Positions 34,733 to 45,400 are shown, counted from the first letter of the stretch. The stretch: 64,000 bases of DNA from Candidatus Coatesiibacteriota bacterium (GCA_030602715.1 JAUVZD010000002.1:186001-250000); one strand, 5' to 3'. A program made the numbers and translations. Notes: generated by a model not told the origin, from the sequence alone.

Positions 34733-36607
34733 TTACTCCTTCATACCAGATTGTATTTCGCCAGCTTCTCCTCCCCACAAGTCCCTTCCCTCCCACCAGT
34801 CGGGTATATCCTGCCCCAAAAAAGATGCAATTGTGGGGGGAAGATCCAGCAAGGTGAGGTTAGCCCCTTTGATAGGAAGATTGGAGATAAGCAGGCTCGG
34901 TAGAGCCTGCGGGTGGAGGGAGAGATGTTCCCCGCTCCAACCGCCCTGGTTCTCGGAAAAGACCTCTCGGGGAATACGGTCAGCCTCCTCGTAGCCGGAG
35001 GCGAAACCGGGCGCAAAATCCACCATCAGATGGGGAGTTTTCTCAAAGAACTCCCCGCTGAAGATTACCCGCCCGTAAGTGATGTCCTTGACCACCAGGT
35101 TTTTCCCGCACTTCAGGCGCACCAGCGCCTCTCTGGCCTCCGCCAAATTCTCCTCACTCCTTCTCCCCTGCTGGTAACCTTTATAACTACGATTGAGATA
35201 AATGCTTCCTCCCCCCAAAGAATAGACCCTGGTCCTGTCCCAGTCAACCTTATCCCAGAAATCGTGAAGCCCTATCTGCGGAATGCGCACCCCTTCCTTG
35301 AGATGTAGCAAACCCCTCTCCAGAAAATAACGATTGAGGCTTACCAGGTATGATACCCGGCGCTGACCGCTGTCCCCGGCGACGATGAGCATATCATCCT
35401 CACCGATCCTCTCCAGGATGCGACCGACTAAACTGTCCAGCAGGCGGTAGAAGACGAGCAACAGCTTACCCTGGGAGCTGGATTCTTTCGGGGAGCGCTT
35501 GCGTAAATCCCCCCATACCACATGCTGGAGGGCGTCAATAATTCCGATGTTGAGGGCAAGCAGTCTGCTACCCGCCAGCCGTGGGTGGAGAAGGTTGTTC
35601 TCCAAGGCGCGCAAGAACGCCTCGGAGGAGAGGCGCATGTTCTGCTCCAGGATTTGGCTCACTCCCATCATATCCACCATCCCCGATGAGTGGGCGGCGG
35701 CGATGAGCCGGGGGTCAATAAACGGAAGGTCACCGAGGATGCGAATAAGCCGGGCGGCGTAGAAGCGGGGCTGGGATAGGCGATAGGGGAAGTCCATGGG
35801 ATGGGGCAGGACGCCGGGTATGAAGATGCGCAGGTGGGGGGTTATGGAGGAGAGGAGAAAGCGGAGCAGGGCGCGTCTGGGGCGACGCAGCCAACCGACG
35901 AAGGAGACCTGAAGGGGCTCGCTCAACTTGCCCAACCGAGCCTCTACACTACGCCTGCGGGAATGAACCACCGCCCGCTCCTTATCGGGCTCAATCACTA
36001 TGCGCAGTGGAGCGGAGGTAAAGTTCGGTCCCTGCAGGCGCAGGGAAACCGTATTTTCGGCTACCTGCACTCCGATAATCTGCCCCCCGTCAAGCTCGTC
36101 TTTCCCGCCGATCTCGCTGGTCAGCAGGAGGGGAGATGCCAAACCCTCAAAACTTGAGGGGAGACAGCCTGCGAGCAGATGTCCTTTTATGTGCGGTGCG
36201 GGAAAGGTGTGGGGAAAGCCCATCATCACCGGACGGATGTCCTTCTTGAAGGCGGAGAAGAAGTAACCTCTCTCCAGGAGGGGGAATATGCCCGCCCTGC
36301 CCAAGCGACGAGGTATGACCACCAACTCCGGCAACCGAGCCCGTTTGTGGTCTCCATCCATTCGGGGAAGGGCTAGATGCCCGTGTTCGGCGGGGTTTAC
36401 CCCGGTGAGGAAGGAAGCCCAGGAGGCGGAGTGCTGGTTTGGGCGGAGGGGTATGAGTCGGCACAGGGTTCCGCCTGTCGCCAGCTTGGACATATGGGGC
36501 AGGAAGCCTTTATCAAGCCAGTATTCGGTCAAAGAGGCGTCCAGACCGTCAACGCCCAGGAAGATGACCCGTCCTTTGGAACCATTAGTCATAGGAAGAT
36601 GGACCAA
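34733..36607 (-). CDS. Alkaline-phosphatase-superfamily protein (type I phosphodiesterase-like) with altered site
   Basis: The 624-residue protein carries superfamily blocks in order: [10 protein letters not shown] (metal Asp), [14 protein letters not shown] (nucleophile region, Ser in place of Thr), DALQHVVW (Asp/His), IVAGDSGQR, and GEHLSLHPQ. The fourth block is normally SDHG; its metal-binding His is Ser here, so metal binding may be weakened. Long insertions follow. It probably acts on a phospho-diester or sugar-phosphate. The start is a TTG with GGGGGAA upstream; ATG at 36592 is possible. It overlaps threonine aldolase by coupling. Confidence 0.75.
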   Translation of the reverse strand: MVHLPMTNGSKGRVIFLGVDGLDASLTEYWLDKGFLPHMSKLATGGTLCRLIPLRPNQHSASWASFLTGVNPAEHGHLALPRMDGDHKRARLPELVVIPRRLGRAGIFPLLERGYFFSAFKKDIRPVMMGFPHTFPAPHIKGHLLAGCLPSSFEGLASPLLLTSEIGGKDELDGGQIIGVQVAENTVSLRLQGPNFTSAPLRIVIEPDKERAVVHSRRRSVEARLGKLSEPLQVSFVGWLRRPRRALLRFLLSSITPHLRIFIPGVLPHPMDFPYRLSQPRFYAARLIRILGDLPFIDPRLIAAAHSSGMVDMMGVSQILEQNMRLSSEAFLRALENNLLHPRLAGSRLLALNIGIIDALQHVVWGDLRKRSPKESSSQGKLLLVFYRLLDSLVGRILERIGEDDMLIVAGDSGQRRVSYLVSLNRYFLERGLLHLKEGVRIPQIGLHDFWDKVDWDRTRVYSLGGGSIYLNRSYKGYQQGRRSEENLAEAREALVRLKCGKNLVVKDITYGRVIFSGEFFEKTPHLMVDFAPGFASGYEEADRIPREVFSENQGGWSGEHLSLHPQALPSLLISNLPIKGANLTLLDLPPTIASFLGQDIPDWWEGRDLWGGEAGEIQSGMKE

Positions 36608-36668
36608 AAAAAAATTCCCCCAATATTAAGGCTTGGGGGAGGATAAATCAACCGAAAAAGTAGGCAGA

Positions 36669-37841
36669 TTACTTGGGTTGGAAGGTGAACGGATAGCTTA
36701 TGGTAACATCGCCGGCTAAGGTGGGAGAGAAGTGGGCGCCGCGGATTGCGCTGACGATGGCGCTTTCCAACCTGGAGTTGTTGACATTGGAGGAGATGAC
36801 GTAGGCGTTGGTAACCGAGCCCCCTCCGCTTATGGTGAAACCGACTACCACCTTGCCGGAGATTCCCGGGGTCTTGCCCAGCTCTTTGTTGTAGGTGGAG
36901 GTGATGGAGCCCATCACCCCATAGACCCCGCTGGAGATTTTGTCCGCTGTGCGTGCGGTGTCATTCTTACCGGCGCCGTCTATGGAGAGCGGTCCGGTAA
37001 TGTTTACCGTGCCCAGGGAGGTCTCTATATCCGGCTCTATCGGTTCAACTTTCGTCTCACCCGTCTCACCGATCTCCTCCTTCAGCTTATCCCGCTCCTC
37101 CTTCAACTCCTTCAGCTCGTCGGAGATACCGGAGATGGCAGAGAGGTCCTGGTCCTCAACGGCTTTAGCCAGCTTCTCCTCCAGGGCGACGATTTTGGCA
37201 TCCAGCATATCCAGCTGGTCCAGCTTGATCCGGTATTCTTCCATCTTATAGAGATAATTGATGAAAAGAGAAATTCCCACAGCCAGAGTTACCAGCACCA
37301 CAACCCCGGCGATGATTATGGGTATGCGCCGGGAGCGCTTGACCCGGGTGGTCATCTGGGAGAGTTCCTCCTCCTCCTTCTCCAACCGCTGGCGTTCATC
37401 TTCCAGATGCTTACGTTCATCCACCAGGCGTTTATACTCCTCGGAGCGCTTGGCGACCTCATCAGCCAGCTCCTCCTTCATTCTGGCTTCCTCTTCCTCC
37501 AGCTTCTTGCGCGCTTCCTCCAGCTCCTGGCGCTCCTGCTCAATCCGCTCCCTCTCCTCAACCCGTCCATCGGGGGTGAGCACCATCGCCGGTTTCCCCT
37601 CACGAACCACATCCAACCAGCCAGAGAATGCTTCTTTCCTCTGTTCGTCCTCCTTAGCATCAAAGAGAGCCTTGAGGTGCACCAGGTTCTTAGCCATCAC
37701 CCAGTGGGTTTTGTCCTCCATGCGGATGAAGTCTTCCGGGGTAAACTCTCGCTTGTCAATAAGCTCCTTGACCTGTCCCACGGTCAAGGGACCCCTCTCT
37801 TCGCCCTCTATTCGCAGGAATAAATTTCCCTCTTCAGCCAT
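36669..37841 (-). CDS. GYF_2/DUF4339, coiled-coil, and AgmX/TonB-like C-terminal protein
   Basis: The 390-residue protein has an N-terminal GYF_2-like domain (about 1-65, with ERGPLTVGQVKELIDKREF), a long coiled coil (about 90-165), a transmembrane helix (IPIIIAGVVVLVTLAVGISLF, about 172-192), a second coiled coil, and a C-terminal TonB/AgmX-like domain starting GKVVVGFTISGGGSVTNAYV and ending FSPTLAGDVTISYPF. This resembles proteins of the AgmX/PglI family. It probably transmits energy or force across the periplasm. No ExbB/ExbD homologue is adjacent. AGGAG precedes the ATG. Confidence 0.82.
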   Translation of the reverse strand: MAEEGNLFLRIEGEERGPLTVGQVKELIDKREFTPEDFIRMEDKTHWVMAKNLVHLKALFDAKEDEQRKEAFSGWLDVVREGKPAMVLTPDGRVEERERIEQERQELEEARKKLEEEEARMKEELADEVAKRSEEYKRLVDERKHLEDERQRLEKEEEELSQMTTRVKRSRRIPIIIAGVVVLVTLAVGISLFINYLYKMEEYRIKLDQLDMLDAKIVALEEKLAKAVEDQDLSAISGISDELKELKEERDKLKEEIGETGETKVEPIEPDIETSLGTVNITGPLSIDGAGKNDTARTADKISSGVYGVMGSITSTYNKELGKTPGISGKVVVGFTISGGGSVTNAYVISSNVNNSRLESAIVSAIRGAHFSPTLAGDVTISYPFTFQPK

Positions 37842-37933
37842 GACAGCGCTCCTATAAAAGAATGAGCTAGACTTACTCAGATATTATAAATTAGCATATC
37901 ACAGCAATACTACCATCACCCACCCTCAGCCCC

Positions 37934-40900
37934 CTACTCCCCGAACTCCACCTCATCGCTCTGACCGGTGTCGGTATCGGCGGGGGTTATGCGGAAGAGG
38001 ATGCGCTCCCCTCCCACTGTGGTGGGTATGTCGTCTCCCCTCAACCAGGAGACGGTGTGAGTGCCGGAGCTGAAGCCGGAGGTGCTACCCTCAATTGTCG
38101 CCGGATTCCAGGAGAGACCGGCGTCCTCGGAGAACTCGCAGAGCAATTCGCAGGGGTCGCCTTCCGCATCGGTGAGGGTGAACTCTATCAGGGCGATGCC
38201 GGTGTCGGTGTCGTGGCTGTGCCCGGTGATGGAGACCGACGGCGGGGAGTTGTTGTCCACCACGAATGAACCGCTCACCACCGCACTCCCCTCCTTGGTG
38301 TCGGCAGGGATTACCCGCAGGCGCACATCGCTGTGCTCCGTATCCCCCAAGTCGTGGTAAGCATCCCACACAAAGGCGCCCACATAATCTTCGGGGTAGA
38401 TGTTCTCCCCTCCCTCCACTATCGTCGCCCTCTTCCAGGTCCCGCCGCCATCAATTGAGTAGACAACCACCAGGTCAACCACATCCCCTTCGGGGTCGTA
38501 GATGGTGTAATCTATCTCCACCTGCTCCTTCTGTTCCGTCCAGGGGTTGATCAGGGTTATCTGCGGAACTCTGTTCAGGTCCATATCGCCGACCGCTACC
38601 TCGGTGCTAAGCCCCATCTTCATATCCGAGGGGGTGATGCGGAAGCGCACACCATGAAGAACCTGTCCCCCTACATCCGTAACCGCCGCCCAGATGACCA
38701 CCCCACTGTAATCCTGGGGTTGCAGGTCGGTGGAGAGACCCAGGATAGTGGCAAGCTCCCAGCTTCCACCGTCATCCAATGAATACTCGCAGATGAAGGA
38801 GAGTGTGTCCCCCTCGTCGTCGGATAGTTCATAGGGGATCTCCACATCACCGCTATCAGCCACCCGGGGAGAACCCAAGATGACCTGGGGTAAGGCGTTG
38901 TTATCCAGGTTGAAGCTGGCGCTTATCGCCGGCTCACCCCTGTCTGCATCCGCAGGGGTAAGGCTGAAGACCGCAGTAGTCAGTCCCATCCCCGGCAGGT
39001 CGCTTGAGGAATGCCAAGTCAGCTGTCCACGGTAATTCGCCGGGGAGACGTCGGTGGTAATTCCGGAGAGGGTAGCTTCACTCCAGGTCAAGCCACCGTC
39101 CAGGGAATATTCGCCGAAAAGCTTCACCAGGTCGCCCTCGGGGTCGGAGATGGTGTAGTTTATGGGCACATCTCCACTGGCACCCTCCAGGGGGATATCC
39201 ACCGTCACCTGGGGTGAGGCGTTGTTGTCCAGAACGATGCCCGTAATTTCACCCACTTCACCTACATTCTCATCGGAGGGGATGATGCGCAGAGCCACTC
39301 TCTCGCTATAAGTATTTGCCATATCCCTCTCCGAGAGCCAGGTCAGGGTGCCGGCATACATCATACTGTAGATATCCTTGGTGTCGCCCTCATAGGTAGC
39401 GGGATGCCAACTGGCGCCGTCGTCCGGGGAATACTCCAGCGTTATGTTCACCAGGTCGTTCTCAATATCCTCAATGGTGTAATAGACCAAAACATCCCCG
39501 AAGATCTCGTAGTCAATGGGCTCCAGGGTAACTCTTGGGGGAGTGTTGTTGTCCACTCGGAAATCGTCGGTCTCGTCCATCTCCCCCAAATCTTCATCGG
39601 CGGAGATGATGCGGAAGCGCACCGCAGAGGAGTCCAGACCGGGCATGTCATAAAGCGAATCCCAACTGATACTGCCGGAATACCCAGCCGGGCTTATACT
39701 ACTGATGACCCCCTCCAGCTTGGCGGGGTCCCAGGTCTGGCCGCCGTCCAGGGAGAACTCACCGCTTATCTTCAAGGTGTCCCCTTCGTTATCGGAGAGG
39801 GTATAATTGATTGCGACCATACCGGCGGTAACTTCCGTGGGGGTGGCTACCGCGACCGAGGGCGGTGCGTTGTTGTCCACGAACATACCGGCGGTAACCC
39901 CCATAGAGCCCTCATCCTCGTCGCTGGGGACGACCTTGAAAAGGATGCCCTTCTGGTCCACCCCGGCCAGGTCGGCGGCGGTATTCCAGGTCAGAGTGCC
40001 GAAGTAGTCGTCCGGTCCTAATCTCTCGCTCAGTTGGGATACGGTAGCCTCCTGCCAGCTTGCTCCTCCGTCAAGGCTGTAGAAGGTTTGCAGACTGACC
40101 ACATCGCCTTCATCGTCGGCGATAACATAGTCAACCAGAACATCCCCCTCAATCTCCTCAGGAATGTCGGATACGGTGATGTCGGGGGGGATGTTGTTGT
40201 CCAGATGGAAGGGATTGCTTACTCCCGACTCGCCGGGGTCGTTGTCGCCGGGGACCACCCGCACCAGCACATCCTCCTGGTCCAGACCAGGTAAATCCAG
40301 GCTGGAGTTCCACACCACGCTACCGCTGTAGTCGGTCGGCTCCAGATTGACGGTGCTGCCAGCGACGGTAGCAATATTCCAGCTCTGCCCACCGTCCGTA
40401 GAATACTCCACCTCTAAGGAGAGGACATCGGAGTTGGGGTCGGTCAGGGTAAACCGCAACGGCACATCCCCGCTCTCCTCCTCAGTTATCGCCTGCAACT
40501 GTGCAGAGGGCGGGGTATTATTATCCAGGTGGAAGGGACCCACGGTGCCCTCAAAGCCGGGGTCTATATCAAAGGGGGTGACCTTGAACATAATATCCGA
40601 CCGGTCCACATCAGGAAGGTCCTTATCGGAGACCCACCGCACCACGCCGGAGTAAGTGGTGGGGTCTATGGTGGTCTCGGCGGCTACCGTGGCTTGATAC
40701 CAGGTAAAGCCACCGTCGGGGGAATATTCGCACAAAATCTCGTTGGCGTCCTTCTCCTCGTCGGTGATGGTATAGACCACATCAACTATGCCAACCTGCT
40801 CCAACTCAAGCTCGGCAAGCTCCACCGAAGGACGCTCGTTGTTGTCCAGGTGGAAATTCTGGGTCTCTCCGAAGATACCCTCATCATTATCCCAGGGGAT

Positions 40901-43177
40901 GGCCCGGAAGCGGATGTCTGTCTGGTCCACCATAGGAATGTCGTCCTTGCTATGCCAGTAGAGGGAGCCGATGTAGCCGGCGCTGTCTACCTCGTCAGTT
41001 ATCCCGCTAACTGTGGCTGGCCACCAGGTCTCTCCTCCATCCTCGGACCACTCGCAGACCAGACTGACGGTGTCGTTCTCTTCGTCGTGGATGGTATAGT
41101 CAATGAGAATATCGGAATACTGTTCGCCCTCCGGAGTGCTGACCAGAATATCCGGCACCAGGTTGTTGTCTATGTGGATGGGACTGGAGAGAGAAGGCTC
41201 TCCAGAATCCAAATCTGAAGGGGTGACGCGGAAGATTATCTGGTCGTAGTCCACACCCTTGGCATCAACCAACGAACTCCAGATGACCGAGCTCTTGTAC
41301 TCGGAAGGGGAGATAGCCATGTAGTCACCGATGATGGTGGCAAGGTTGAAATTCTCCCCCCCGTCTAAAGAGAACTCACAGTATATACTACAGACATCCC
41401 CCTCCACATCGCTTATGGCGAAGGGGATGGTTACATCACCGGTGGTCTTCTCCTCAATGACTTCCAGAATAGCCACTGTGGGCGGCTCGTTGTTATCCAG
41501 TGCGAAGCTGGTAGTGGTTCCCGGTTTTCCCTCGTCGTTGTCATGGGGAACGATCATGAACTGGGTGGTATTGCTGAACAGATTGGGGACATCCTGCATA
41601 GAATACCAGACGAGAGAGCCGATATATTCGCTCTCGTCTATGTCCGCCAGAGCGCCGGACACGGTCGCCTCACTCCAGTTTACACCGCCGTCAATAGAAT
41701 ACTTACATAACAGGTTGATCTCATCCTGCTCCATATCGGAGATGGTGTAGAAGACCTCCACATCCTCGCTCTGCTCGCTGGTGAAGTCGGAGAGCAGAAC
41801 CGAGGGCGGGGCGTTGTTGTCCACATAGATTTCCGGGGAGACTGCCGGTTCGCCGTCATCGGAATCTGAGGGAGTGATGCGGAAGAGCACCTCCGTTGAA
41901 TCCACCCCCAAAAGGTCCACCAGCGAATCCCACAGAATATTACCATCATAATCGGCAGGTTTGATATCGGTCAACAAACCGCTCACCGTGGCGTTTCGCC
42001 AGATAGCCCCGCCGTCGTCTGAGTATTCGCAGACCAGGGAAACCCCGTCCCCCTCTGGGTCGGATATGCTGAAGATTATCGGGAACTCACCATACTGCTC
42101 CTCCTCCAACATATGGATAGTCATCTGCGGGGTCTGGTTGTTGTCCAGGTGGAAGTTACCTGAGGTGTCCAGCTTTCCCTCGTCGTTATCCTTGGGTATT
42201 ATTCTGAACTGGAAGGTGCGGCTGTCCGTTCCAGGGGCGTCCAGCTCGCTCTTCCAGACGATACTGCCCTCATATTGAGACAGGGAGATACCATCTACCT
42301 GCCCCTCCACCGTAGCCTGCTGGAAGTTCTCCCCGCCGTCGGCGGAGAAGAGGCAGGCTATGGATAAGGCATCCTCCTCCCTGTCCCTCAGCTCATACTC
42401 AACGGTAACATCCCCGCCGACCTCCTCGTATATATCGGAGACCAGGATACCGGGCATCTTGTTGTTGTCCAGATGAAAGATGTTGGACCGGGTGGGGATG
42501 CCCGGGTCCAGGTCCATCGCTGTTACCTCAATTATCACCGTCTCACTGTCCAGGTAGGGTTCGTCGCCGTCGGACTCCCAGGAGAAGGAGCCGGTATCAT
42601 ACCTGCTGGGGCGGATCGCCTCCAACTGACCGGTGGTGGACGCATCCTTCCAGGTCTCTCCCCCATCAATTGAATAGCGCACCTTGAGGTCAATTATATC
42701 GTGCTCCGCATCGTGGATGCTGTATTTGAAGACCACATCACCGCTCACCTCTCCCTCCACCTCGGTGAACTCAATCGTGGGAGTTACATTATTATCCACA
42801 TGGAAAACAGCGGTCTCACCGCCGGTCCCCACCCCGTTGGCGTCGCTGGGAATTACCCTGAACTTGACCGACTTCAGCTCCCTGAAATCACGCCGCTCGT
42901 CAGCAAGAATATCGGGGTCGGTAGTCCCCCGCCTCTCCTCCGGACCCTTCATATCGTAGTTGGAATCCCAGATGATAGAGCCCCTGTATCCGCTGGGACC
43001 GATTCCGGTGGTCTTGCTGATCACCTTGGCTTCATACCAGCTCTTGCCGTAATCCAGGGAATACATGGGGCGCATGTCCAGGATATCCCCCTGGCGGTCA
43101 GAGAGGATATATTCTATAACTACTTCGCCGGAAACCTCCTCGGTGATGTCGGTGAGGGTGATTGAGGGAAGCTCGGC
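37934..43177 (-). repeat. Sixteen tandem Ig-like coding repeats of about 320-330 bp
   Basis: Recurring conserved segments (DNN-P-V, then SD-EGD, YSLDGG-W, AT--G, W-S--D-PG-D, FRI-PSD-D-GE) mark each unit. The units are diverged at DNA level, unlike the 111-bp repeats at 11755, so the array is old. Confidence 0.8.
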
Positions 43178-44584
43178 GACACCGCCGGAATAGCCGTAGA
43201 TGGAACAACGCCAGGGCCCCTGTTTGAACTGCGGCCAGGGCATGTCGGTTCGGATGGCCATGGAGTTGGTCAACTCAAAGCAGTAGAGGATGTTGTCCGA
43301 GGAGGGAATCAGAAGCTCCAGGTTACTGTCGCCGTCAATATTGCCCAAGGCGGGGGCGCTGGTGATACGGTAGATGTCAATTCCCCCCACAAGGAACGGG
43401 AAGCCCTCGGAGGTGAGCTGGTTGCCATAGCCGTCAACTGCATAAATATAATTGTTGTTACTTCCTATCAGGGCATCAACGACGCCGTCCGAATTGATGT
43501 CAGCCAGAACCACCGAGGAGTTCAGAAGCCTTCCGCCCAGATAAACACCCGGCACCTCAATGGTATCACCGCTGTAGCTCTCTTCCTCGTGGGTCCAGCC
43601 GGCGACAGGCAAGCCGTTGCCGTCAAAGGCGTAGATGTAGCCGTCTCCGGAGCCGAAGACCACCTCCAAGACATTGTCGTTGTCAATATCTCCCAGAGCC
43701 GGGGAGGAGAAGTTGAGCTTGTAGGTGGTGGTGACCGGCCAGCCGCGCACTGCAACCCCGTTACTTTCAAAGGCATACATGGAGAAGTCATCGGAACCGC
43801 AGACCAGCTCATAGGCACCGTCTCCGTCTATGTCGCCCATCGCCGGGGAGGAGCGGACGAAGTAGCCGGTGCGCTTCTTCCACATAATCTCCGGCTCACC
43901 CATACGATACTTGAGCAGATAGATATAGCCGTCATCGCAACCCACGGCTATCTCCATCACATCATCCTGGTCCATATCCCCCAGGCAGGGGGAGGATTCT
44001 ATTGCCGCACCGGAGGAACTCAGCTGGAACGGAAAGCCGGATAGTAAGAAACCGCTTGCGTTCCAGGCGTAGAGGTAACCGTCGGTGGTGCCCACCAGGA
44101 CGTCGTTTTGCAGATCACCGTCAATATCCCCGATGCACGGCGTGCAGTGTATCGCCGCAGAGCACTCCTGCGGCCAGCCGGGGAGGTTGGAGCCGTTGCC
44201 GTTGACCACATAGACATAACCGTCCTCGGAGCCGAAGACCACCTCAAAGGCTGAATCGGCATCCAGGTTGCCCGCAGCCGGCGAGGCATAGACCGCTCCC
44301 GCAGCAGGATAGGGCCAACCGGGAACAAACATCCCCGAGGAGCTATAGGCATAGACCATACCGTCCCGCCCGCCGATGACCACCTCGTCAATCCCATCGC
44401 CGTTTATGTCCGCGATTACCGCGCAGGAGAGATTCTCCGTTCCTTGGCCGATAAACTGCTGCCACTGGTCAATGAACCCGCCGTAGCTATAAGCGCACAA
44501 AGAAAGCAGGGCTACGGCGGTAAAGAACACCGTCAAGCCCCACCTTATGCGGAAATGAGAGGAGTGCGGATAACTCATATTCAT
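37934..44584 (-). CDS. Giant exported protein: FG-GAP-like propeller plus sixteen Ig-like repeats
   Basis: The 2216-residue protein has a signal peptide (about 12-40), then eight FG-GAP/VCBS-like blades over roughly residues 40-460, for example ADINGDGIDEVVIGGRDG and SPALGDIDNDNVLEVVFGSG, whose DxDxDG loops should bind calcium. Sixteen repeats of about 108 residues follow, each closing with a DNNxxP linker and containing YSxDGGxxW and FRxxPSDxDxG. It ends without a visible sorting signal or anchor. It is likely a surface fibre or matrix protein. I chose the ATG at 44584; a TTG at 44611 is possible. Confidence 0.85.
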   Translation of the reverse strand: MNMSYPHSSHFRIRWGLTVFFTAVALLSLCAYSYGGFIDQWQQFIGQGTENLSCAVIADINGDGIDEVVIGGRDGMVYAYSSSGMFVPGWPYPAAGAVYASPAAGNLDADSAFEVVFGSEDGYVYVVNGNGSNLPGWPQECSAAIHCTPCIGDIDGDLQNDVLVGTTDGYLYAWNASGFLLSGFPFQLSSSGAAIESSPCLGDMDQDDVMEIAVGCDDGYIYLLKYRMGEPEIMWKKRTGYFVRSSPAMGDIDGDGAYELVCGSDDFSMYAFESNGVAVRGWPVTTTYKLNFSSPALGDIDNDNVLEVVFGSGDGYIYAFDGNGLPVAGWTHEEESYSGDTIEVPGVYLGGRLLNSSVVLADINSDGVVDALIGSNNNYIYAVDGYGNQLTSEGFPFLVGGIDIYRITSAPALGNIDGDSNLELLIPSSDNILYCFELTNSMAIRTDMPWPQFKQGPWRCSIYGYSGGVAELPSITLTDITEEVSGEVVIEYILSDRQGDILDMRPMYSLDYGKSWYEAKVISKTTGIGPSGYRGSIIWDSNYDMKGPEERRGTTDPDILADERRDFRELKSVKFRVIPSDANGVGTGGETAVFHVDNNVTPTIEFTEVEGEVSGDVVFKYSIHDAEHDIIDLKVRYSIDGGETWKDASTTGQLEAIRPSRYDTGSFSWESDGDEPYLDSETVIIEVTAMDLDPGIPTRSNIFHLDNNKMPGILVSDIYEEVGGDVTVEYELRDREEDALSIACLFSADGGENFQQATVEGQVDGISLSQYEGSIVWKSELDAPGTDSRTFQFRIIPKDNDEGKLDTSGNFHLDNNQTPQMTIHMLEEEQYGEFPIIFSISDPEGDGVSLVCEYSDDGGAIWRNATVSGLLTDIKPADYDGNILWDSLVDLLGVDSTEVLFRITPSDSDDGEPAVSPEIYVDNNAPPSVLLSDFTSEQSEDVEVFYTISDMEQDEINLLCKYSIDGGVNWSEATVSGALADIDESEYIGSLVWYSMQDVPNLFSNTTQFMIVPHDNDEGKPGTTTSFALDNNEPPTVAILEVIEEKTTGDVTIPFAISDVEGDVCSIYCEFSLDGGENFNLATIIGDYMAISPSEYKSSVIWSSLVDAKGVDYDQIIFRVTPSDLDSGEPSLSSPIHIDNNLVPDILVSTPEGEQYSDILIDYTIHDEENDTVSLVCEWSEDGGETWWPATVSGITDEVDSAGYIGSLYWHSKDDIPMVDQTDIRFRAIPWDNDEGIFGETQNFHLDNNERPSVELAELELEQVGIVDVVYTITDEEKDANEILCEYSPDGGFTWYQATVAAETTIDPTTYSGVVRWVSDKDLPDVDRSDIMFKVTPFDIDPGFEGTVGPFHLDNNTPPSAQLQAITEEESGDVPLRFTLTDPNSDVLSLEVEYSTDGGQSWNIATVAGSTVNLEPTDYSGSVVWNSSLDLPGLDQEDVLVRVVPGDNDPGESGVSNPFHLDNNIPPDITVSDIPEEIEGDVLVDYVIADDEGDVVSLQTFYSLDGGASWQEATVSQLSERLGPDDYFGTLTWNTAADLAGVDQKGILFKVVPSDEDEGSMGVTAGMFVDNNAPPSVAVATPTEVTAGMVAINYTLSDNEGDTLKISGEFSLDGGQTWDPAKLEGVISSISPAGYSGSISWDSLYDMPGLDSSAVRFRIISADEDLGEMDETDDFRVDNNTPPRVTLEPIDYEIFGDVLVYYTIEDIENDLVNITLEYSPDDGASWHPATYEGDTKDIYSMMYAGTLTWLSERDMANTYSERVALRIIPSDENVGEVGEITGIVLDNNASPQVTVDIPLEGASGDVPINYTISDPEGDLVKLFGEYSLDGGLTWSEATLSGITTDVSPANYRGQLTWHSSSDLPGMGLTTAVFSLTPADADRGEPAISASFNLDNNALPQVILGSPRVADSGDVEIPYELSDDEGDTLSFICEYSLDDGGSWELATILGLSTDLQPQDYSGVVIWAAVTDVGGQVLHGVRFRITPSDMKMGLSTEVAVGDMDLNRVPQITLINPWTEQKEQVEIDYTIYDPEGDVVDLVVVYSIDGGGTWKRATIVEGGENIYPEDYVGAFVWDAYHDLGDTEHSDVRLRVIPADTKEGSAVVSGSFVVDNNSPPSVSITGHSHDTDTGIALIEFTLTDAEGDPCELLCEFSEDAGLSWNPATIEGSTSGFSSGTHTVSWLRGDDIPTTVGGERILFRITPADTDTGQSDEVEFGE

Positions 44585-44688
44585 CCAAGCCGCCTTTCCC
44601 CGATAAGACAAATCACCACTAACTATCCCTTTGGGGAGATGATTGAGGATAGAAGCTTCTCAGGTAAAGCTCAAAACACTTCCCGTTA

Positions 44689-44717
44689 ATAATACCATTA
44701 AGAGTTTTAATAGTCAA
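44689..44717 (-). promoter_or_regulatory. Promoter of the giant repeat-protein gene
   Basis: TTGACT and TATTAT are 17 bases apart on the minus strand, with TGG before the -10. Confidence 0.6.
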
Positions 44718-44812
44718 GGTTTGTTAAAGCAAAGGGTTGCCTTGAGAGAAACAGCACTTTACCGCTTCTTCGGGTCTCCCCGGACAACCCCCAACATGAA
44801 ACTTGGGGTTAT

Positions 44813-45364
44813 CTAGTCCCTGAGCACCCTGTCCTTTACAAACGGGTCAAAGACGACGAAGTCGGCGTGATGGACGATGATAGCCTCCGGCGTGCGGGGG
44901 AAGAGGTCTCCCTCGCCGGCGTGGACGGCAATGATGTGCTGAACCTCCTCGGGAAGACCGGCCTGCATAGCCAGCCCCACACCGCTGAAGGGGTGTCGCA
45001 CCAGCTTTCCCCTGCGGGTCTTTGCCCATCCCCCCTCGGCGCTCCTGCCCACCTCTATCAGCTTGGCGACATCGCAGAGCAGGGCACCGGCTTTCAATAT
45101 ATCCATATTTACAGGTATAGCATCGGTCATATACTCGTTCATCGCCTCGGCGGTGCGCACGCAGATGTGATAGACACAGCGCAGTTTGTCGGCGAAGCTG
45201 ACCTCAGTCTCCACCAGGGCGGTGAAAGCCATCTCGGTCATATCCCGGGGGCGCTTGCCCCCCTCCTCGCAGGCCAGAAGAAAGCACTTGATGGTTCCCT
45301 CCCGCAGTTCGGGGTCGGAAATCTGGTTCAGTTCAGGGATTATCTTCAGCAGTTCCTCGCGCAT
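44813..45364 (-). CDS. HD-domain protein with the key His replaced
   Basis: The 183-residue protein has an HD-type layout: YHICVRTAEAM, then AGALLCDVAKLIE, HPFSGVGLAM, IIAVHAGEGD and a C-terminal IIVHHADFVVFDPF. The doublet that names the family reads C-D instead of H-D, so one metal ligand is lost, while the other histidines are kept. HD proteins act on nucleotides or RNA. Whether this member is active is open. GGAGGG precedes the ATG. It has its own promoter. Confidence 0.8.
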   Translation of the reverse strand: MREELLKIIPELNQISDPELREGTIKCFLLACEEGGKRPRDMTEMAFTALVETEVSFADKLRCVYHICVRTAEAMNEYMTDAIPVNMDILKAGALLCDVAKLIEVGRSAEGGWAKTRRGKLVRHPFSGVGLAMQAGLPEEVQHIIAVHAGEGDLFPRTPEAIIVHHADFVVFDPFVKDRVLRD

Positions 45365-45400
45365 AGCCCTCCAAATGCGGGAAAAAACTTGACTTGTTCA

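Noticed and set aside
36732-37823. Long open frame on the plus strand (about 360 codons) opposite the coiled-coil protein
   Set aside because: Repetitive Glu/Lys coding on the other strand keeps the complement free of stops; there is no start signal and no recognisable domain.
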